Positions 1 to 3,845 of a stretch of 6,456 bases of DNA are shown piece after piece. Location of the stretch: positions 1 to 6,456 of the forward strand of contig JAKBSB010000075.1 of assembly GCA_021845155.1 (NCBI GenBank), read 5' to 3'. The translations under genes and the position numbers were made by a program. The notes below the pieces were generated by a model, which saw only the letters and a list, made by a program, of their open reading frames with translations, had not been told where the DNA came from and made no database searches. Numbering within the stretch: position 1 is the stretch's first letter; every line of letters begins with the position of its first letter. This DNA is from Thermoplasmata archaeon (GTDB lineage Archaea > Thermoplasmatota > Thermoplasmata > Thermoplasmatales > Thermoplasmataceae).

Positions 1-1178
1 CTGTACATGCTGATTACCCCTATGAGGGGTCCAAAACTCAGAAAGGAAAATGCGAATTCCCAGCCCACAACTGGAACAATATAGCCTATGAAATCAATAG
101 AACCCACGGTAATAAGAAAACCAACGGCCATCTGAAATGTCAGGGCACTTCCCGTGAATTCCGGAGGGCTCAATTCAGTTACTGCAGTGGAGAACTGGGC
201 TGAGTCGGAAATTACTGTAACACCCCAGACAAAAGCCAGTGCGAATGTTACTATGGGCAACTGCCCGAATGTAAACCCCACAATAACTGAACATAAGCCA
301 CTTATGGACATTGAGAGTATAGTCTCTGCTGTTCTGCCTATCCTGTCTGCCATATACCCACCGGTTATTGAACCTATTAACCCTGCCAGGCCTATGACAA
401 CAAATGATCCTGCGGTTGAATAAACAAGCAGAATGGAGTTGGTGAAATAACCTTTCCAGCTCAAATATAAGAAAGTTGGTATCCATGTCCACATTGCATA
501 TAGCTCCCACATATGTCCAAAATACCCAACATTATCATACATCAGTGACCTGTTCCTTATGACATGGGATATATGTTTCCATGAAAATCCCGGCCTCTGA
601 CTCTTCATGGGAGGATCATGAAACTTGAATACCGAAATAATGGCTGCAAAAAAAGCAAGTACAGAACTGGTGAATATGAGGTTCTCCCAGGACCCTGTGA
701 GGGACAGTCCTTCCACAAATTCAGGAAGTGCAGAACCCAGGGTCAGCCCGCCTATAAGGAGACCTATCGCAAGACCCCTCTTTTGCGGAAACCACGACGA
801 TATGAATTGAACGGCCACAGGATAGATGCCAGCCAGGAATAGTCCCGTTAGAAATCTCAATATGAAGGCAAAGACAATAAGATGTACTGAGAAGACAAAT
901 AGAATGTTGAAGGTGGATGCCAAAACAGCTGATATGGAAAATATAATTCTGGGGTTAAACCTATCCTGCAAACCAAGTGTAGCGCTTAAAAGTGCCCCCA
1001 CTACAAATCCTATCTGTACTGATGAAGTGATGAAGGGTGTTTCACTTCGCGACAGATCCATCACTGCAGTAAGAGTTCCAGATACTGCTGATGCACTGAA
1101 CCACAGGCTCATTGCAAGAACTTCAGCAATAGTTACCCAGATTAGAACTTCAGTCCGTTCCTTTGCTATATTTTCCAT
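1..1178 (-). CDS. MFS transporter, C-terminus cut off by window edge
   Basis: The minus strand reads open for 392 codons from ATG at 1178 to position 1 with no stop, so this is a partial gene, not a broken one. It encodes a polytopic inner-membrane carrier of the major facilitator superfamily, probably moving a small organic solute or drug by proton coupling; the substrate cannot be read from sequence. About twelve hydrophobic segments are visible, roughly at residues 12-33, 50-69, 78-97, 99-121, 134-153, 165-185, 219-240, 252-275, 288-303, 308-325, 345-366 and 372-392. The MFS loop motif appears after helix 2 (LQDRFNPR, 70-77) and again after helix 8 (GGYMADRIGR, 273-282), as expected for a duplicated six-helix fold. 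The segment GYFGHMWELYAMWTWIP (218-234) resembles, from memory, a conserved stretch of one bacterial and archaeal MFS subfamily. An in-frame TAA lies 33 nt upstream of the ATG, which supports this start. The gene lies downstream of, and in the same direction as, an HxlR regulator. Only the end of helix 12 and a short tail should be missing. Confidence 0.92.
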   Translation of the reverse strand, partial: MENIAKERTEVLIWVTIAEVLAMSLWFSASAVSGTLTAVMDLSRSETPFITSSVQIGFVVGALLSATLGLQDRFNPRIIFSISAVLASTFNILFVFSVHLIVFAFILRFLTGLFLAGIYPVAVQFISSWFPQKRGLAIGLLIGGLTLGSALPEFVEGLSLTGSWENLIFTSSVLAFFAAIISVFKFHDPPMKSQRPGFSWKHISHVIRNRSLMYDNVGYFGHMWELYAMWTWIPTFLYLSWKGYFTNSILLVYSTAGSFVVIGLAGLIGSITGGYMADRIGRTAETILSMSISGLCSVIVGFTFGQLPIVTFALAFVWGVTVISDSAQFSTAVTELSPPEFTGSALTFQMAVGFLITVGSIDFIGYIVPVVGWEFAFSFLSFGPLIGVISMY

Positions 1179-1184
1179 ATTATT

Positions 1185-1291
1185 TTGATTGATAAATAGT
1201 GTTCTACTTTAATTCAGCGTAAAAACAATGGTTCAACTGAAACATAATTGCCGGGCCAAAAATACTTCCCATCCATCACTTTATCGATCAA
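1185..1291. repeat. Inverted repeat flanking the transporter promoter (candidate operator pair)
   Basis: TTGATTGATAAA at 1185-1196 (plus) and TTTATCGATCAA at 1280-1291 (plus) are inverted copies matching at 11 of 12 positions, with 83 nt between them. The right copy is itself built around the palindrome ATCGAT. The left copy ends 7 nt before the MFS start codon, and the candidate TATA-like box lies between the two copies. This arrangement would suit a dimeric regulator such as the adjacent HxlR protein binding two sites. The repeat is seen directly; its use as an operator is inferred. Confidence 0.45.
1206..1214 (-). promoter_or_regulatory. Candidate TATA-like box of the MFS gene
   Basis: On the minus strand AATTAAAGT is centred about 32 nt upstream of the MFS ATG at 1178, roughly where an archaeal TATA box would sit for a leaderless or near-leaderless transcript. 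A second A/T-rich element, CTATTTATC around 1192-1200, is nearer (about 18 nt) and too close for a leaderless start. The match is weak. The rest of the 1179-1390 gap holds a minus-strand T5 run (1350-1354) that may help end the hxlR transcript, and no gene was seen in it. Confidence 0.3.
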
Positions 1292-1390
1292 CACACTATT
1301 CATGCACATCCTCTGTTAAGAGAGAGAACATTAATAAACTGGATAGCAGAAAAAGTTAAATCAGGTTTAAACTTGTGAACCTTCAACTTT

Positions 1391-1759
1391 TTATATGAAA
1401 TAGCAGTTGCAATCGATCCACATAAAGAATGGAATGAGTTTTTCCCTCAGCTCTTTCCCTTTCTCTGTGAGCTCATACTTTACTGAAACAGGATACAGAT
1501 CAATCACCTTTCTCTGGGTTATTCCTGCAGCACTCATCTCTTTAAGCCTTGCAGACAGAAGGTTTGATCTTGGGCATCCAACTGCCTTTTTCAGTTCGTT
1601 GAAATTGACCGAGGGAAAGTTTCCCAGCACACCTATTATTAAGAGCGAGTATTTCTTTCCCAGTATCCTGAGTATATCTTCCGATTTTTTGATGTTGATT
1701 TCCATGCCATTGTGCATAATAGTACAGTTACCAGGACTAATGGTACGAGTTTCTTCCAT
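1391..1759 (-). CDS. HxlR-family winged-helix transcriptional regulator
   Basis: This 122-residue cytoplasmic protein matches the usual HxlR length and layout. LGKKYSLLIIGVL (33-45) is the family's 'G-x-K-W/Y-S-L-L-I-L' helix, FNELKKAVGCPRSNLLSARLKEM (53-75) covers the helix-turn-helix with the recognition helix, and RKVIDLYPVSVKYELTEKGKEL (83-104) is the wing and following helix. HxlR proteins bind DNA as dimers and respond to small molecules, aldehydes, oxidants or thiol-reactive compounds. Four cysteines are present: C12 near the N-terminus, where redox-sensing HxlR members often carry one; C62 in the recognition region; and C117 and C119 in a terminal C-N-C. ATG at 1759 was chosen because it keeps C12 and has a TATA-like element about 31 nt upstream. 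Starts at Met15 or Met19 are possible and would remove C12. The next gene downstream on the same strand, 212 nt away, is an MFS transporter, a common HxlR target arrangement. The ligand and the redox role are unproven. Confidence 0.9.
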   Translation of the reverse strand: MEETRTISPGNCTIMHNGMEINIKKSEDILRILGKKYSLLIIGVLGNFPSVNFNELKKAVGCPRSNLLSARLKEMSAAGITQRKVIDLYPVSVKYELTEKGKELREKLIPFFMWIDCNCYFI

Positions 1760-1785
1760 GATTCACATATATTGCTCAATCTATT

Positions 1786-1794
1786 CAATTTATT
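1786..1794 (-). promoter_or_regulatory. Candidate TATA-like box of hxlR, with ATTG/CAAT half-sites
   Basis: AATAAATTG on the minus strand is centred about 31 nt before the hxlR ATG, fitting a near-leaderless archaeal transcript. Between it and the gene, the plus strand reads ATTGCTCAAT (1771-1780) and CAATTTATTG (1786-1795), two short ATTG/CAAT inverted pairs about 15 bp apart that could serve autoregulation. A second A/T element (CAATATATGTG, 1774-1764) lies too close to this ATG but would suit a later start at Met15 or Met19. Confidence 0.33.
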
Positions 1795-1831
1795 GTGTTA
1801 GTGCCTGAGGATAATGTCACCATGGAGGCGT

Positions 1832-1861
1832 CATGGAATCCGCTTGAATTCTGGATCCATG
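1832..1861. repeat. Short hairpin-forming inverted repeat in the divergent intergenic region
   Basis: CATGGAATCC (1832-1841) can pair with GGATCCATG (1853-1861), giving nine base pairs with one bulged A and an 11-nt loop. It lies between divergent genes, away from both start codons, and has no following T-run on either strand, so it is not a convincing terminator. The rest of 1795-2015 shows no gene. It contains a direct repeat TGTGAAGA at 1913-1920 and 1983-1990 and no other structure I can interpret. Confidence 0.35.
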
Positions 1862-2017
1862 CCATTAAGTTTGCCATTTGTATAGTTGTTGAGCATTATC
1901 ATGGAATTAAAGTGTGAAGATTGCCTGAGCTTTATCTGACGTATTTCACAAAGAAAATGCTATTCTGTAGATTCTGATATAATGTGAAGAGATCACCCAG
2001 TGTGCTTCTTTGTACCA

Positions 2018-2028
2018 AAAATAATTAT
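2018..2028 (+). promoter_or_regulatory. Candidate TATA-like box of the surface-protein gene
   Basis: AAAATAATTAT is centred about 29 nt before the TTG start at 2052, so transcription would begin close to the start codon (a leaderless or very short leader). A strong Shine-Dalgarno-like GGGAGGA at 2029-2035 is 16 nt from TTG, too far for normal use. It falls inside a five-codon frame beginning with ATG at 2027 (MGGTI, stop 2042-2044). Confidence 0.4.
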
Positions 2029-2051
2029 GGGAGGAACAATATAACTTATCA

Positions 2052-3005
2052 TTGAAAACACTCCTGGTATTTTCTGTTCTATTTCTTCTGGTAGCGCTTC
2101 CAGCGGCATCCCTTGCACAGGTACCACCACATCATGGCAGCAGTATAACTCCATTCTCCTATCCGTCAGTCCAGATATCCCTGAATCAGAGTACTTCCTT
2201 CAATCTTTCTCTTGAAAGCATTATGCTGGTGAGTGAAACAGGCAATCATCCTACTGTGTATTCCGCAACCCTGAGGATGGACAGATGGACTGCCCGGTAC
2301 AGTGACCATAATCTTTCATATTCATCAACACTTTTCATGAGGCCGGATGGATTTGGTCAGTTCAATTCTCCTGGAAACTTGACGCAGACCCACATGGCTA
2401 AACCACTGTCAGTTCATGTGATTGTTAATATTACCCGTGTCAACCATACAACGTCTATTATAAACACCGGAAATGTTACCACAAATTCCACACTTCAGAT
2501 AACATATTATCTCAGGTTCAGTTCTGAAATACCCGGTTCCGGATATGTGGTTATTGCACAGGGGATAGCGGAAAACAGCAGATTTAATTTTTTTGACCTG
2601 CATGGGCAGAACAGGGAACCAAAGTTTCCAGCTGGAGGATTCGGCAGAGGACTTGTATTTTCAAACACAACCACAAACAACACGTTTGCCGCTTTCTGGT
2701 GGAATGACACTTATGAACTCAACGGAATAACGGAGAATTTATCATCCAATTATACAATATCCAACCACAGGGAGTCTCTTGTACTTTTCAGGTACAACTA
2801 CACAGCCGGGTTAAAGACCCTGTTCCAGGATCCTTATTTCACAATTTACGGTCTGAATATTTTCTCATATCCAGTCCTGAAACAGGATCTGTACAGAGCA
2901 TATAACTTCATCATAATACACACGGAGGAACTTGTTGCAGGGATGGGCATAGGAGCTGGAATAATTGGTGTATCATATGCTTCATACAGACGAAGAAGAT
3001 TCTAG
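2052..3005 (+). CDS. Secreted, C-terminally anchored, sequon-rich surface protein of unknown function
   Basis: The 317-residue product begins with a clear Sec signal peptide: Lys2, a hydrophobic core at 4-20, and a likely cut after the A-S-L-A at 19-22. The mature part is rich in Ser, Thr, Asn and Tyr and predicted mainly beta. It carries at least 13 N-x-S/T sequons (for example N45, N51, N87, N109, N126, N131, N141, N145, N205, N218, N229, N233, N249), consistent with heavy N-glycosylation in an archaeon. Near the C-terminus, residues about 292-311 form a Gly/Ile/Ala-rich transmembrane helix followed by RRRR and Phe, so the protein should face outward with its tail in the cytoplasm. There is no cysteine, no recognised catalytic motif and no family I can name. 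The start is TTG at 2052: an in-frame TAA lies at 2022-2024, no ATG or GTG lies between, and the signal peptide begins exactly here. The stop codon overlaps that of the convergent regulator. A cell-envelope or S-layer-associated role is inferred. Confidence 0.85.
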   Translation: MKTLLVFSVLFLLVALPAASLAQVPPHHGSSITPFSYPSVQISLNQSTSFNLSLESIMLVSETGNHPTVYSATLRMDRWTARYSDHNLSYSSTLFMRPDGFGQFNSPGNLTQTHMAKPLSVHVIVNITRVNHTTSIINTGNVTTNSTLQITYYLRFSSEIPGSGYVVIAQGIAENSRFNFFDLHGQNREPKFPAGGFGRGLVFSNTTTNNTFAAFWWNDTYELNGITENLSSNYTISNHRESLVLFRYNYTAGLKTLFQDPYFTIYGLNIFSYPVLKQDLYRAYNFIIIHTEELVAGMGIGAGIIGVSYASYRRRRF

Positions 3006-3511
3006 GATTCATCAAGCAGTGAAAGAAGGTTTTCCTCCAGTGTATCTATGAAACCTTTTCTGTATTTTTTCAGGATTTTTATTATTGAATCCCTGTTGAC
3101 AAGGAAAATTTTCACATAGCCATCTTCAATTTTACGGGATATTATGCCGTCATTTTCCATGCTCTTTATTGCGTTTGCTATCTTTTCCTGCCTTGTTTTT
3201 CTCCCCTTCACCAGGCGGTTAAGTTCAACCTCGTCATATCTTATGAGTTCATGAATCACTGATGCGGATTTGGAATTTCTGAGGTACAGAACTATCTTTC
3301 TTTCCTGAATGCTCCCCTGGTCAGGTATGAAATATCTCCTGTTTTTTCCATCCACTCTGATGACAACCTGTTCCGACTTTTCAAGCTGGTAGAGATGATA
3401 TTCGGTCTGGCCCACAGCCATTCCTGATATCCTCTGAATTTCCCTGAAATGTATTCCGGGATTCTCGGAAATTATCTGAAGAAGTTTTTCCCTTGCAGGG
3501 CTATGGTCCAA
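3002..3511 (-). CDS. Transcriptional regulator with two winged-helix domains
   Basis: The 169-residue cytoplasmic protein contains two winged-helix units. The first (about 5-64) is classic: helix one AREKLLQIISENPG, then IHFREIQRISGMAVGQTEYHL with the turn and recognition helix, then a wing ending KNRRYFIP. The second (about 69-138) has RKIVLYLRNSKSASVIHELI, a K/R-rich stretch (102-110), a helix IANAIKSMENDGIISRKI and a strand GYVKIFLV. A helical tail (141-167) may dimerise. This matches the archaeal group of predicted regulators with two HTH domains (COG3398-like, from memory). The start is TTG at 3511: an in-frame TAG lies three codons upstream, and GAGGT at 3524-3520 gives an 8-nt Shine-Dalgarno spacing. 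The gene begins 2 nt after the stop of the upstream membrane-protein gene, so the two are probably co-transcribed and translationally coupled. Its stop shares CTAG with the stop of the convergent surface-protein gene. It may regulate its own operon and possibly the surface gene; targets are not visible. Confidence 0.87.
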   Translation of the reverse strand: MDHSPAREKLLQIISENPGIHFREIQRISGMAVGQTEYHLYQLEKSEQVVIRVDGKNRRYFIPDQGSIQERKIVLYLRNSKSASVIHELIRYDEVELNRLVKGRKTRQEKIANAIKSMENDGIISRKIEDGYVKIFLVNRDSIIKILKKYRKGFIDTLEENLLSLLDES

Positions 3512-3513
3512 TT

Positions 3514-3783
3514 TCAGCTACCTCTAACTATTCCGACATAGAAGATTGCAAGGATTGCCAGATCAACAAGCACAAACAGATCAGGATCATAGGCGGAAAA
3601 TGGGATTATGTAGAACACCTGGAGGATCAGGACAATATCCTGAACAAAGATCAGGAAGAATACGGCCATTATGTATTCCAGAAGCTTTATTCTCCTGTTC
3701 CGGAATGCCCTGACTGTTATGATAAGCAGAAATATGGATATCACAAGGGAAAGTGCCTCGAAGAAAGTTGAAAGCTCAAGCAT
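3514..3783 (-). CDS. Small three-helix membrane protein, upstream partner of the two-winged-helix regulator
   Basis: The 89-residue product has three strong hydrophobic segments, about 5-25, 35-59 and 68-86. A basic loop (VRAFRNRRIK, 24-33) lies between the first two and an acidic one (YDPD, 65-68) between the second and third. The positive-inside rule then suggests the first loop faces the cytoplasm and the N-terminus faces outward. It has no signal peptide beyond helix 1, no cysteines and no enzymatic motif. In layout (helix, R-A-F/Y-R-x-R motif, helix, loop, helix) it resembles small haloarchaeal membrane proteins encoded beside HTH regulators (DUF7521-like); this is a resemblance from memory only. 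The ATG at 3783 has a TATA-like box 26 nt upstream, which supports a leaderless start. It is the first gene of a two-gene unit, with its TGA 2 nt before the regulator's TTG. The open frame on the other strand (3493-3771) is its hydrophilic mirror image. A role in sensing, or in holding the regulator at the membrane, is inferred from context alone. Confidence 0.82.
   Translation of the reverse strand: MLELSTFFEALSLVISIFLLIITVRAFRNRRIKLLEYIMAVFFLIFVQDIVLILQVFYIIPFSAYDPDLFVLVDLAILAIFYVGIVRGS
3520..3524 (-). promoter_or_regulatory. Shine-Dalgarno that decides the TTG start of the regulator
   Basis: GAGGT on the minus strand lies inside the last codons of the membrane-protein gene, 8 nt before TTG at 3511. 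It matches the anti-Shine-Dalgarno core and explains how an internal operon gene with a weak TTG codon is translated, while the first gene appears leaderless. Confidence 0.6.
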
Positions 3784-3795
3784 TGTTGATTGATG

Positions 3796-3831
3796 ACACA
3801 GTACTTAAAAAATTATTCACTGAATCTGTGT
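3796..3831. promoter_or_regulatory. Dyad sequences around the promoter of the membrane-protein/regulator operon
   Basis: ACACAG (3796-3801) and CTGTGT (3826-3831) are perfect inverted copies enclosing the TATA-like box. A separate 11-bp palindrome, ATTCA-C-TGAAT, lies at 3815-3825, exactly where the BRE just upstream of the box would be. Binding of a dimeric winged-helix protein here would block TBP/TFB, which suggests autoregulation. On the minus strand the T6 run after the palindrome might also help end the transcript of the upstream large gene, whose stop is at 3846. Confidence 0.4.
3804..3813 (-). promoter_or_regulatory. TATA-like box of the membrane-protein/regulator operon
   Basis: ATTTTTTAAG on the minus strand is centred 26 nt before the ATG at 3783, the spacing expected for a leaderless archaeal transcript. 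It is the only A/T-rich element in the 62-nt gap after the large upstream gene, and no Shine-Dalgarno is visible before this ATG. Confidence 0.5.
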
Positions 3832-3845
3832 AATAATGTTTCTCC

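Noticed and set aside
175..510. Minus-strand frame of 111 codons inside the transporter region
   Set aside because: It is a different frame from the continuous MFS reading frame, which spans the whole region without a stop and shows transporter motifs.
1..1178. Possible broken MFS pseudogene, because no complete long gene is closed in this stretch
   Set aside because: Direct translation from ATG at 1178 gives one uninterrupted frame to the window edge with all expected motifs. It is truncated only by the window.
1370..1390. Apparent hairpin after the hxlR stop (AAGTTGAA and TTCACAAGTT on the minus strand)
   Set aside because: The arms are direct rather than properly complementary, and the only real pairing leaves a 2-nt loop, so no stable terminator hairpin forms.
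1407..1808. Plus-strand frame of 133 codons opposite hxlR
   Set aside because: It overlaps hxlR antisense and shows no family features, whereas the minus-strand product has all the HxlR elements.
1901..1939. Tiny frame encoding MELKCEDCLSFI with a C-x-x-C pair
   Set aside because: Twelve codons, no Shine-Dalgarno and no correctly spaced TATA-like box; a chance occurrence is most likely.
3493..3771. Plus-strand frame of 92 codons encoding a hydrophilic protein with C-x-x-C pairs (CKDC, CPDC)
   Set aside because: It is the exact antisense of the small membrane protein. Antisense of hydrophobic codons yields Asp, Glu, Lys, Gln, His and Tyr, which explains its composition. The minus-strand gene has a promoter, operon coupling and a sensible membrane layout; this one has none.
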